This document shows positions 34,090-43,022 of a DNA stretch of 64,000 nucleotides, piece by piece; positions within the stretch are counted from its first letter, which is position 1; every line of letters begins with the position of its first letter. The stretch covers positions 372,001-436,000 of the forward strand of contig NZ_JAJTSZ010000005.1 of assembly GCF_021440195.1 (NCBI RefSeq). The letters run 5' to 3'. Both the position numbers and the translations under genes were made by a program. The stretch is from Dyadobacter sp. CY356 (GTDB taxonomy: Bacteria; Bacteroidota; Bacteroidia; Cytophagales; Spirosomataceae). The notes under the pieces were generated by a model, which was not told the origin of the DNA, made no database searches, and saw only the letters and a list, made by a program, of their open reading frames with translations.

Positions 34090-36634
34090 CGTTCTCTATC
34101 GGTTTAAAAAACGAATGTTGCATGATTGTATGGCTGAAATACATATTCGTCAGCGCCATGGATACCGACGAAATTAATCCGGAAACTTCTGACATCAGAT
34201 TGAATAATGCTTCTCTTTCCAGCGTCACCGTATTATATTGACTTAGCTCCTGAACACTAGCCAGTTTTATTAAAGTTGATGCTTTCAAAACAGATTTTTG
34301 CGCCTCGTTCATTCTTTCACCGGAAGTTCCAGGCAAAGATTCAAGATTTGTTTTGAGCGAATCGAGCAAATAAACAATTGAATAAGGCAAAGTCTTTTCC
34401 AGCAAAACCATATCCAGCATCGCTTCAACGCTCAACTGTGACTTATAGATCTGGCGATAATTGACCAGTAAATGATGATTTAGCAACGTCGCTTCAATCA
34501 ATTCATTTTCAACATTTGCTTCATTTTTTACGCCAAAATTCGACTGGATAATACTCACTTTGGAAAGAATACGTTCAATGATTTTTCCGGTATCAAGCAG
34601 CAAATAACTATTATCCCGCGGCATCGTTTCGGACATCACACCCAGAAAAGTCAGCATGCTGTTGTATAGCTTATCCAGCGTTTTCTGGATATTGCTGCTG
34701 TTCATCGTTGCAGCGTTTTTTATCTCATGAAAACTGTTTTCAATCAGATCAACAATCCGCCAGATTTCAATATCCCACTGATTTCTGACTGCGCTGACAG
34801 CGTGCAGAAATGACGAAACGTTGGAAGCAATGGTACCTGGCCGATAAACATCCGAAGCCAGTTTAATAATTTCAATGTAAGGTTTTTGCAATAATTCCTG
34901 GTTCTCTTCACCCAAAAATCCGGGATACGTTGAGGACAAGTGTGTCAGTGACTGAAGCAATATTTTAATATGTTCCTGCTTGGAAGAGCCGCCGAAATTC
35001 CGGTCAATATTAAGTACATTGATCACAATGTTCATAAACTTGGTAACCGCCATCGTCCGCTCACAATAACGCCCCACCCAGAAAAGATTTTCCGCGCTCC
35101 GGCTTGGCACAGAAACCTGTTTTTTATAAGATGGTGTAACCGGAAGAATTATTTTCTCCTGAGGCTGATCTGTTTTATCAGAAACAATCCAGGTATCCTT
35201 TGATAAACCGCCATACTGATTGGAAATCACAAAACGGTCTTTCACCGGAGAACTTCTCGTCAATCCGCCCTGCATGACATGGTATCCTTTTTCATCTGAA
35301 ACAAGAAACGCACGGATGGCCGCATAACGCGGTTCAATCAAACCATTAACAAGCGAAGGCGTTGTACTCAGACTTACTTCTTCCTGCGCAATATATTCGT
35401 GAGGCCGCTGCATCAGCGCCTTTTTGAGGTCTTCCTTATCTTTTGGCGTAAGCAAACGACCATAAACCGACCGGAATTTGGATTTCCGGTTTGCTTTTTT
35501 AATAATCAGTTTGTCAATATTATTTAAAACAAAATTCAGCTCTTTCGGCTGTCCGCACCACCAGGTTGCAACCGAAGGCATGATCAGATCTTCACCTAAA
35601 AAGTAGCGGCAGATATTGTGCATGAAAGCCAAAAACGCATGGTTTTCCAAAACGCTGGTACCTGGCGGATTCAGCACTTTTACATTTCCTTTACGAATGG
35701 CATGAAGCAAACCCGGAACGCCTAAACGAGAATCTTCTCGAAGTTCAAGCGGATCACACCAGTCGTCATCAATACGGCGAATAATGACGTCCACACGCTG
35801 CAAACCTTCAATGGATTTCAGCCAGACATAGCCGTCGCGAACCAGCAGATCGTCTCCCTGCGCCAGAGTATATCCCAGATAAGACGCCAGATAAGCGTGT
35901 TCAAAATAGGATTCATTATTTGGTCCGGGCGTCAGATAGACGATGTTCGGTGCTTCTTTTGTTTTTCCTGATAATCTTAAAACGGTACTCTGGATGTTAT
36001 TAAAAAACGGTGATAATTTGCTCACGTACATTCCATCTGCAAGCTCCGGAAGCAGCTTACTCATCACCACACGGTTTTCCAAAGTATAACCGGAGCCCGA
36101 GGGAGCCTGGGTGCGGTTATCCACAATCCACATTTGTCCGTCCGGGCCACGCGCCATATCAGCGGCGTAAAGCACCAATTGGTTAGGAGCCGGAAGTATC
36201 AAATCGGCACAGGGACGTGAAAATCCTACATTGTCGAACACAAGTTCCGCCGGAATAATCGCGTCCCTGACCAGATTTCTAGGGCCATAAATGTCCCGAA
36301 GTATTAAATCAAGCAATAGGGCTCGCTGCTGCAAACCTTTTGCTATGGTGTTCCATTCTTTTTGTTCAATTAAAAAAGGAATCGGATCCAGCTGCCACGG
36401 ACGGTTCAGTCCGTCGACACCATCATAGACATTATAGGTAACCCCGTTTTCACGCAGTTTATCAATAATTTCCTGATTCCTGGTTTTTAATTCATCAATA
36501 CCAAGTTTTTCCAGCGTGGCAAAAAGGGCTTGCCAGTGTGGTTTCACACGACCTTTTACATCCAGAATTTCATCGTACGAATTTAACCCGCTGCGATAGG
36601 TTTGTAAAAGATTCACGGAAGCTTCAGTAAGCAT
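34079..36634 (-). CDS. Circularly permuted ATP-grasp domain fused to alpha-E domain
   Basis: This 851-residue protein joins two families often encoded separately. Residues about 1-480 are a circularly permuted type 2 ATP-grasp (COG2308; YNVYDGVDGLNRPWQLDPIPFLI, MWIVDNRTQAPSGSGYTLENR, YLTPGPNNESYFEHAYLA). Residues about 510-840 are the helical alpha-E domain (COG2307; LFWVGRYCERTMAVTKFMNIV). ATP-grasp proteins form amide bonds through acyl phosphates. The alpha-E domain is thought to assist the same reaction. It is the middle gene of the three-gene cluster, 36 bases after the DUF2126 gene. No product is known. Confidence 0.92.
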   Translation of the reverse strand: MLTEASVNLLQTYRSGLNSYDEILDVKGRVKPHWQALFATLEKLGIDELKTRNQEIIDKLRENGVTYNVYDGVDGLNRPWQLDPIPFLIEQKEWNTIAKGLQQRALLLDLILRDIYGPRNLVRDAIIPAELVFDNVGFSRPCADLILPAPNQLVLYAADMARGPDGQMWIVDNRTQAPSGSGYTLENRVVMSKLLPELADGMYVSKLSPFFNNIQSTVLRLSGKTKEAPNIVYLTPGPNNESYFEHAYLASYLGYTLAQGDDLLVRDGYVWLKSIEGLQRVDVIIRRIDDDWCDPLELREDSRLGVPGLLHAIRKGNVKVLNPPGTSVLENHAFLAFMHNICRYFLGEDLIMPSVATWWCGQPKELNFVLNNIDKLIIKKANRKSKFRSVYGRLLTPKDKEDLKKALMQRPHEYIAQEEVSLSTTPSLVNGLIEPRYAAIRAFLVSDEKGYHVMQGGLTRSSPVKDRFVISNQYGGLSKDTWIVSDKTDQPQEKIILPVTPSYKKQVSVPSRSAENLFWVGRYCERTMAVTKFMNIVINVLNIDRNFGGSSKQEHIKILLQSLTHLSSTYPGFLGEENQELLQKPYIEIIKLASDVYRPGTIASNVSSFLHAVSAVRNQWDIEIWRIVDLIENSFHEIKNAATMNSSNIQKTLDKLYNSMLTFLGVMSETMPRDNSYLLLDTGKIIERILSKVSIIQSNFGVKNEANVENELIEATLLNHHLLVNYRQIYKSQLSVEAMLDMVLLEKTLPYSIVYLLDSLKTNLESLPGTSGERMNEAQKSVLKASTLIKLASVQELSQYNTVTLEREALFNLMSEVSGLISSVSMALTNMYFSHTIMQHSFFKPIENDEI

Positions 36635-36670
36635 AATAATTCAACTAAATAATTTATCACAGGGCGCGAA

Positions 36671-39600
36671 TTATTTCGCTTTCCAGTATCTTCTCAAATC
36701 CAGTGTGTTTGGATATTCCGGATCAATCAATTCAACCGGCGTATCACTTCTCAGGTCCTTCTTCGTTTCTGCAACAAAACGGGAAACGGCTGGTGATGAT
36801 TTGTCCAGAATAGGCACTTCCTGACCAAAAGAAGGCGTATGTCCAAAACCCTGGAACAAACTAATCTTTCTTGATTCGGCTTCGAAACTGTTCACAGGAT
36901 GTGTATCAAAACTGCGACCGCCCGGATGCGAAACAAAATAAGTACAACCACCCAAAATGCGGTTATTCCAGGTATCAACAATATCAAAAACCAATGGCGC
37001 ATCGGCTCCGATGGTTGGATGTAACGCAGACGGCGGATTCCATGCCTTGTAACGTATACCGGCCACAAATTCTCCCTTAATCCCGGAGCTTCTGAGTGGT
37101 ACCCGACAGCTATTACAAACCAGAATATGACGGCCTTCGATAAACCCGCTCACTTTTACCTGAACTCTTTCAAGCGAAGAATCCACGAAACGGGAAGTTC
37201 CGGAGTTGGTTAATTCTTCACCCAAAACATGCCACGGTTCAATTCCCAGGCGGATTTCGAGCTGAATATTATCAACCGTAATTCCACCATAAAAAGGGAA
37301 ACGGAACTCGAAGAACGGATCGAACCAGGAAATGTCAAAGTTATAACCGGCATCTTTCAGATCGTTCACCACATCAACCATGTCCATGTATGCGAAATGC
37401 GGCAACAGGAAACGGTCGTGTAATTCGGTGCCCCAACGGATTAATTTATGCTTGTAAGGTTGTTTCCAGAATTTAGCAATCAGCGCACGAACGAGCAAGG
37501 TTTGAACCAGATTCATGTGTTTGTGCGGCGGCATATCAAAGGCACGGAATTCCAGAATTCCCAATCGGCCCGTTGAAGAATCCGGAGAATATAATTTATC
37601 CATACAGAATTCCGAGCGGTGGGTATTACCGGTAATATCTACCAGCAAATTCCTGAAAATCCTATCGACCATCCAGAACGGAATTTCTTCGCCATCCGGA
37701 ATTTGCTCAAACGCAATTTCAACCTCATACAATTTTTCATCCCGACCTTCATCAATACGCGGCGCCTGACTTGTAGGACCAATAAACGGACCGGCAAACA
37801 AATAACTCAGTGCCGGATGATGCTGCCAATAGGTTATCAAACTTCTCAGCAAATCAGGCCGACGCAGAATCGGACTATCAGCAGGTTTTGCTCCACCAAT
37901 GGTTACGTGATTTCCTCCACCCGTTCCGGTATGGCGACCGTCAACCATGAATTTATCCGTACCCAAACGAGAGAAAAATGCTTCCTCGTACAATGCACTG
38001 ATGTTATCCACCAACTCCGTCCAGTTTTTAGCCGGATGAATATTTACTTCAATCACACCCGGATCTGGTGTAACAATTAATTTCTGAACACGGTGATCAG
38101 AAGGTGAAGGATATCCTTCAATCCTGATCGGCATTTGCAGTTTTTCAGCAGTCGCCTCGATGGACGCCATCAGATCCAGATAATGTTCCAGATAATCCGT
38201 TGGAGGCAGATAAACGTAAATGATTCCGTCACGTTCTTCGACGCAAAGTGCCGTTTTAATAATCGGAACTTCAAAAAGCAATGCTTGTTCTGCTGCTTTT
38301 TCTTTTACTTTCTTATCAGCTTCCTCATCTTCAATTACCTTATTATCTGGCGCAACATAAGCCGGTGAAACCGTTCCGTATCTCGCTTCCACAACAGGTT
38401 TATAATCTCCAAGTGGCGGCAAATATTCAAACGGACTGCGCTCAATCGGCTGCTCTCTTTTATCTTTTGCAACTTCCGGCAATGAATCAAGCGGAAGCCT
38501 GAAACCCATGGCCGAATTTCCAGGAATCAGGAAGCAGTTTTTACGACGGAATTCCCAGGCACAGCTCGACCAGTTTTCGTCTTTTACATTATATTTCAAA
38601 GGCAGAACATATCCGGTCGGATTGTTAAGGCCTTTTTGCAGCAATTGCGCTAATGTTCTTCTTTCAATAGAATCTTTGAGATTGACCTGCAACGGATCAA
38701 TATTAACCGGCAATTTTCCTTCTTCCATCGCCCAATAAACCGGATCTTCATATGCCGGCGTGATATTATTGGTATCGATTCCTAAATATTTCGTCAGCTC
38801 GGTTGTGAAAATCTCGGCATCACGAAAAGTGTATTTTGTTTCACCTTCTTTCGCAACCAGCGCATCGTTTTTCCACATCGGCAAACCGTCGTTTCTCCAG
38901 TAAAGCGCATATTGCCAGCGTGGAAATAATTCGCCCGGATACCATTTTCCTTGTCCGAAGTGAAGCAAACCACCATGTGCAAAACGGTTTTTTAACCGCA
39001 ATGCAAGATCATAAGCAAGCTGTCTTTTTAAAGGACCATCGGCAGCGGTGTTCCATTCTGCACCTTCAAAATCATCGATAGAAATAAAGGTAGGTTCCCC
39101 ACCCATGGTCATACGCACGTCACCGTCCTGCAAATCTTTTTCCACATCGTGCCCGACCTGCATGATTTTATTCCATTGCTCTTCGGTATATGGTTTTGTT
39201 ACCCGCGGATCCTCATGGATACGGAAAACGCTGTTATCAAATTCAAAAGTCACCTCGCACCTGTCCGTCGCTCCGGAAACCGGGGCAGCGCTGGCATAAT
39301 CAGGCGTACAGCAAAGTGGAATATGGCCTTCACCGGCTAAAAGGCCGGACGTCGCATCCAGTCCGATCCAGCCTGCACCGGGTACATATGCCTCAGCCCA
39401 TGCATGCAAATCTGTGAAATCTTCCTCCGGACCAGACGGACCATCCAATGATTTGATATCAGAAGCAAGCTGAACAAGGTAACCAGAAACAAATCTTGCT
39501 GCAATTCCTAAATGTCTTAAAAACTGAACTAACATCCACGCAGAATCCCGGCAGGATCCACTTCTGGTCGTCAGCGTATCTTCGCAGGTCTGCACACCGG

Positions 39601-40093
39601 CTTCCATCCGGATGTTATAACCAATAGAATTAAAAACCCGCTGATTTACATGCACCAGAAAGTCTACTATTTTGATCCCATCCGCAGGTTTATTTTCTTC
39701 AATCCATTGCATCAGCTTTGGACCCGACTCTCTTGGTTCCAGGTATGGGCCGAGCTCCTTATTTAAGCCCTGCTCGTATTTAAAGGGGAAATGTTCGGCA
39801 TATTCTTCAACAAAAAAGTCAAACGGATTGATTACCTGCAATTTAGCAATTACCTCCACCTCAATACTCAGTTCTGTCGCCTTTTCAGGAAAAACAACCC
39901 TTGCCTGGTAATTCCCAAACGGGTCTTGCTGCCAGTTTATAAAATGATTTTCGGGTGTGATCTTAAATGAATATCCTTCGATGGCCGTACGGGAATGCGG
40001 CGCAGGACGTAATCTGAAAACATGCGGTGACAATGCAACACTCCTATCAAACTTATACTTGGTCTTATGTGAAATAGCAACTTTTATAGCCAT
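36671..40093 (-). CDS. Transglutaminase fused to DUF2126 amidoligase-like domain
   Basis: The 1140-residue protein begins with the bacterial transglutaminase N-terminal domain and core: Cys181 (RSGSCRDSAW), His230 (DLHAWAEAYV) and Asp246 (GLDATSG). From about residue 300 it is DUF2126, which has been related to glutamine-synthetase-like COOH-NH2 ligases; conserved blocks include MGGEPTFISIDD, DGRHTGTGGGNHVTIGG, FRAFDMPPHKHMN and GTELHDRFLLPHF. It probably forms or processes peptide bonds on an unknown substrate. It leads the cluster and is followed by the ATP-grasp/alpha-E gene. Comparative genomics by others has grouped these families as a predicted peptide-synthesis or protein-modifying system. 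Confidence 0.92.
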   Translation of the reverse strand: MAIKVAISHKTKYKFDRSVALSPHVFRLRPAPHSRTAIEGYSFKITPENHFINWQQDPFGNYQARVVFPEKATELSIEVEVIAKLQVINPFDFFVEEYAEHFPFKYEQGLNKELGPYLEPRESGPKLMQWIEENKPADGIKIVDFLVHVNQRVFNSIGYNIRMEAGVQTCEDTLTTRSGSCRDSAWMLVQFLRHLGIAARFVSGYLVQLASDIKSLDGPSGPEEDFTDLHAWAEAYVPGAGWIGLDATSGLLAGEGHIPLCCTPDYASAAPVSGATDRCEVTFEFDNSVFRIHEDPRVTKPYTEEQWNKIMQVGHDVEKDLQDGDVRMTMGGEPTFISIDDFEGAEWNTAADGPLKRQLAYDLALRLKNRFAHGGLLHFGQGKWYPGELFPRWQYALYWRNDGLPMWKNDALVAKEGETKYTFRDAEIFTTELTKYLGIDTNNITPAYEDPVYWAMEEGKLPVNIDPLQVNLKDSIERRTLAQLLQKGLNNPTGYVLPLKYNVKDENWSSCAWEFRRKNCFLIPGNSAMGFRLPLDSLPEVAKDKREQPIERSPFEYLPPLGDYKPVVEARYGTVSPAYVAPDNKVIEDEEADKKVKEKAAEQALLFEVPIIKTALCVEERDGIIYVYLPPTDYLEHYLDLMASIEATAEKLQMPIRIEGYPSPSDHRVQKLIVTPDPGVIEVNIHPAKNWTELVDNISALYEEAFFSRLGTDKFMVDGRHTGTGGGNHVTIGGAKPADSPILRRPDLLRSLITYWQHHPALSYLFAGPFIGPTSQAPRIDEGRDEKLYEVEIAFEQIPDGEEIPFWMVDRIFRNLLVDITGNTHRSEFCMDKLYSPDSSTGRLGILEFRAFDMPPHKHMNLVQTLLVRALIAKFWKQPYKHKLIRWGTELHDRFLLPHFAYMDMVDVVNDLKDAGYNFDISWFDPFFEFRFPFYGGITVDNIQLEIRLGIEPWHVLGEELTNSGTSRFVDSSLERVQVKVSGFIEGRHILVCNSCRVPLRSSGIKGEFVAGIRYKAWNPPSALHPTIGADAPLVFDIVDTWNNRILGGCTYFVSHPGGRSFDTHPVNSFEAESRKISLFQGFGHTPSFGQEVPILDKSSPAVSRFVAETKKDLRSDTPVELIDPEYPNTLDLRRYWKAK

Positions 40094-40490
40094 AGTTGGA
40101 GAATTACAATAATCTATGATAATTTGGCAGCAATGAATCTTGCTCGCTCTAAAAAAATGTATAATACGTATTTTTCAAAATATATCTTCACAAGAATTTA
40201 TTTTAGCAGAATTTCCTGTGATTCTATTTTATTAAATACAACTTTTTCGAATTCGAACCCGAAGGTAAGAAGATAAACTACGAATTCGGCTGTCGGCAAT
40301 CGGTAGTCGGCCAAAAAGTCGCTCTTTCTATGTTTGACAGCCGAAAGCCGAGCGGCGAAAGCCTTATGATATTCAACCAAAAGTTGCGTAATTCGTCGTG
40401 GCTAATGCATAATCCTGGGATGATTCTCCGGTATATCTTTTCCCAAATTTTCTTTGTACCCTGAATTTAATACCAAATACTTTTATTAAA
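40094..40490. other. Intergenic region with a GTCGGC-rich imperfect palindrome
   Basis: This 397-base gap separates two divergent genes. At 40283-40364 are several copies of TCGGC/GCCGA; CGGCTGTC (40287-40294) pairs with GACAGCCG (40336-40343). A 60-codon frame on the minus strand starts only at TTG and looks spurious. No RNA gene was recognised. Confidence 0.5.
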
Positions 40491-41294
40491 ATGAAAATTG
40501 CAATCATTGGCTGCGGAAACATGGGACTTGCCTTCGCCCGCGCATTCCTGAAATTTGATCTTGTCAAAAAAGAAGATTTTTTACTGGTTGAAAAAAGTGA
40601 CGACCGCATGGAAAAGCTCAGCAGCTTCCAGCCCGGCGTAATTACCGGTTCCATTGGGCCACAGATCGGAACATATGATCTGATCATTTTATCCGTAAAA
40701 CCACAGGATTTTGCTTCTGTTCAGGAAGCGTTAAGCGCCGTGATCACACCAAATCAGGTTGTATTATCCATCATGGCCGGTGTCACCATTGCCAATATTC
40801 AGACGGTACTGGATCATAAAGCCGTGATCCGCGCCATGCCCAATACGCCAGCCATGCTTGGTATGGGTATTACTGCGTATACGGCTTCACCGGAAGTTGA
40901 TATGACCCAGCTTCGCAAAGTCGAAAACCTGATCAACGCGACCGGCCGTTCTGTGTTTTTGGAAGAAGAAGAACAATTAAACGCCGTCACCGCATTAAGC
41001 GGCAGCGGACCAGCGTATTTTTTCTACGTAGTAAAAGCAATGATCGAAGCAGGTAAAAAAATGGGTTTCGAAGAATCCGTGGCCGCACTTTTGGTAAAAC
41101 AAACGATGCTGGGTTCTTTCCATTTAATTAACACGGCTGACAAATCTTTGGACGAATTGATTAAAGCAGTTGCTTCGAAAGGTGGTACTACGGAGGCTGC
41201 TTTGAAAGAATTTGAAGCTGGGAATTTGGATGGAGCTTTGATTGGGGGGATTTTGGCGGCGCGGGAGAGGTCGGAGGAATTGTCGAAGGGGTGA
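40491..41294 (+). CDS. proC: Pyrroline-5-carboxylate reductase
   Basis: The 267-residue protein has the Rossmann motif IAIIGCGNMGLAFARAF and VIRAMPNTPAMLGMGITAY, and the C-terminal dimer domain LSGSGPAYFFYVVKAMIEAG and SKGGTTEAALKEFE. It makes proline from pyrroline-5-carboxylate with NAD(P)H. It is the last gene before the accessory interval. Confidence 0.97.
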   Translation: MKIAIIGCGNMGLAFARAFLKFDLVKKEDFLLVEKSDDRMEKLSSFQPGVITGSIGPQIGTYDLIILSVKPQDFASVQEALSAVITPNQVVLSIMAGVTIANIQTVLDHKAVIRAMPNTPAMLGMGITAYTASPEVDMTQLRKVENLINATGRSVFLEEEEQLNAVTALSGSGPAYFFYVVKAMIEAGKKMGFEESVAALLVKQTMLGSFHLINTADKSLDELIKAVASKGGTTEAALKEFEAGNLDGALIGGILAARERSEELSKG

Positions 41295-41422
41295 GGGAGA
41301 AAATCTATAGGCTATATGCTTCTAAACTTTATAGGCAGAGTTAAACGAAGGCAAAAGAATATGGAAGTTTGAAATACTCAAAAAGCGCAATACTTCAGAC
41401 AGACATTTCCAACAATTGCATT

Positions 41423-41962
41423 ATGAAACGAACAACATTGACAAATCACATTGATGCTTTTAAAACTGAGGCTTTAATGCTATTAAGGTTTCAGCTAGCA
41501 TACAATAGAATTATTAAATTTGATGATTTCGGTAATTTTTCAAGGTCTGACTTTGTTGACAAACTAATTTCTTTGAAAGCAATTGAAAATGACTTATTAA
41601 TTCGGGTTTGTAAATTTGACGATGATACAACAGGTGTTCATTCATTTAAAAATGCCGTTAATGAAATTTCTACAACCCATAAAAACAAGGCTAAAATTGA
41701 AGAGAAATTGAAATCTTTTAGCAAACTTATTGACAAGTTAAAGAAGGAAAGACGGCATATACAGTTAGCACACCTTAAAATTGGTACGACGGATGAGGAA
41801 TATGATATTCGCTACGAATTAACACCCGCAATAAAAGTCATTATAGATATCATTGACTTGATGAACCTAGAAAATATTTCATATACATGGAGTGATGGCA
41901 AATATGAGAAATTTGATTTGCGAAAAGAAGTATTAAGTGAACCCGCTAGTATAGAAAAATAA
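41423..41962 (+). CDS. Hypothetical protein with a HEPN-like RX5H motif
   Basis: From the ATG at 41423 the product has 179 residues; an in-frame TTG at 41369 would add 18 residues with no support. The protein is mainly helical. The segment KKERRHIQLAHLKIG holds Arg111 and His117, an R-x5-H motif like that of HEPN ribonucleases and of AbiU2-like proteins. This is a motif-level guess. The gene lies 128 bases after proC in AT-rich sequence and is followed by an HNH-like gene. It lacks a visible partner antitoxin. Confidence 0.6.
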   Translation: MKRTTLTNHIDAFKTEALMLLRFQLAYNRIIKFDDFGNFSRSDFVDKLISLKAIENDLLIRVCKFDDDTTGVHSFKNAVNEISTTHKNKAKIEEKLKSFSKLIDKLKKERRHIQLAHLKIGTTDEEYDIRYELTPAIKVIIDIIDLMNLENISYTWSDGKYEKFDLRKEVLSEPASIEK

Positions 41963-42106
41963 GTAGCCTTTAATATAGCATTGTAGTAGGCGATATGAAG
42001 TACAATATAAATGCGTTTATTCGATTGAATTTTAGTAATATATTGGTCTTTTTACATCTTTTCTTCGCACAAATGCAAAGTAAAATAACGTTAACTTTAA
42101 CACATT

Positions 42107-42838
42107 ATGGATCAACTCAATAATTATGCTGATGATCGATTGATTCATGGATGCATTTATTGTGGTGGTGTTGCGGAAACACGCGACCATGTACCATCTA
42201 AATGCCTTCTTGAAAAACCCTACCCTCCAAATTTACCCGTTGTCGGATGCTGTAAAGCATGCAATCAGGACTTCTCAAAAGATGAGCAGTATCTCGTGTG
42301 CCTGATAGAAAGTGCTCTTTGCGGTTCAACCGACCCCAAAATGATTGGTCGTCCGTCGGTAGCTAGAATTATGCAAAATTCACGAACCTTGCGAGAACGT
42401 ATTGAAACCTCAAGAACTGAAGTTGATGGTCAAATCGCTTTTATTCCTGAGATTGAACGAGTTTACAATGTAATGCTTAAGCTTGCTCGAGGGCACGCAG
42501 CCTTTGAACTCAGCCAACCCTGTCAAACAGAGCCATTTCATTTCTGGTGTGGCCCCCTTTTTTCGCTACCTCAAGAAAATCGTGAAGCATTCGATTCTGT
42601 TCACTTTCAACAAATTTTGGGCGAGGTTGGATCACGTAACATGCAACGCTTTCTAGTCACTCAATTAACTCTGCATTCCGAGAATAGCGAGCAAAACAAT
42701 ATTGCAGTGCTTATAAACGATTGGATTGATGTTCAGGATGGTAAGTATCGATATTTAGCAATAGATGATATGGGTGAATTAGTAATTAGAATTGTTGTTG
42801 CAGAATACTTGGCTTGTGAAGTTGCTTGGCGACTCTGA
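42107..42838 (+). CDS. HNH-type zinc-finger nuclease-like protein
   Basis: This 243-residue protein has CIYCG (Cys16, Cys19), RDHVPSK (Asp27-His28) and CKACN (Cys49, Cys52), the order expected for a treble-clef HNH nuclease. The C-terminal 180 residues show no recognised domain. The usual terminal His or Asn of an active HNH site is not clear. It belongs to the accessory interval between proC and nrdJ. Possible roles are defence or toxin; neither is shown. Confidence 0.7.
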   Translation: MDQLNNYADDRLIHGCIYCGGVAETRDHVPSKCLLEKPYPPNLPVVGCCKACNQDFSKDEQYLVCLIESALCGSTDPKMIGRPSVARIMQNSRTLRERIETSRTEVDGQIAFIPEIERVYNVMLKLARGHAAFELSQPCQTEPFHFWCGPLFSLPQENREAFDSVHFQQILGEVGSRNMQRFLVTQLTLHSENSEQNNIAVLINDWIDVQDGKYRYLAIDDMGELVIRIVVAEYLACEVAWRL

Positions 42839-43022
42839 GTTGTAAAATGTGAGTAAAGCAGGCTGGAAGTGGTTGCAATACAATTTTCGAGCTAGTAGGG
42901 TAAGATGATACATTGGGTTGTGTCAATAATCAGTCACTTCTCCAAACTTAAAACTGGAAGAAATAAAGGTTAAAAACTGGTTTCGACTAAAAAAAACAGA
43001 AATTAAAAGCATATAAACCCAC

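Noticed and set aside
40198-40380. 60-codon minus-strand frame upstream of proC
   Set aside because: It starts at TTG, overlaps the GTCGGC palindrome, and has no family features.
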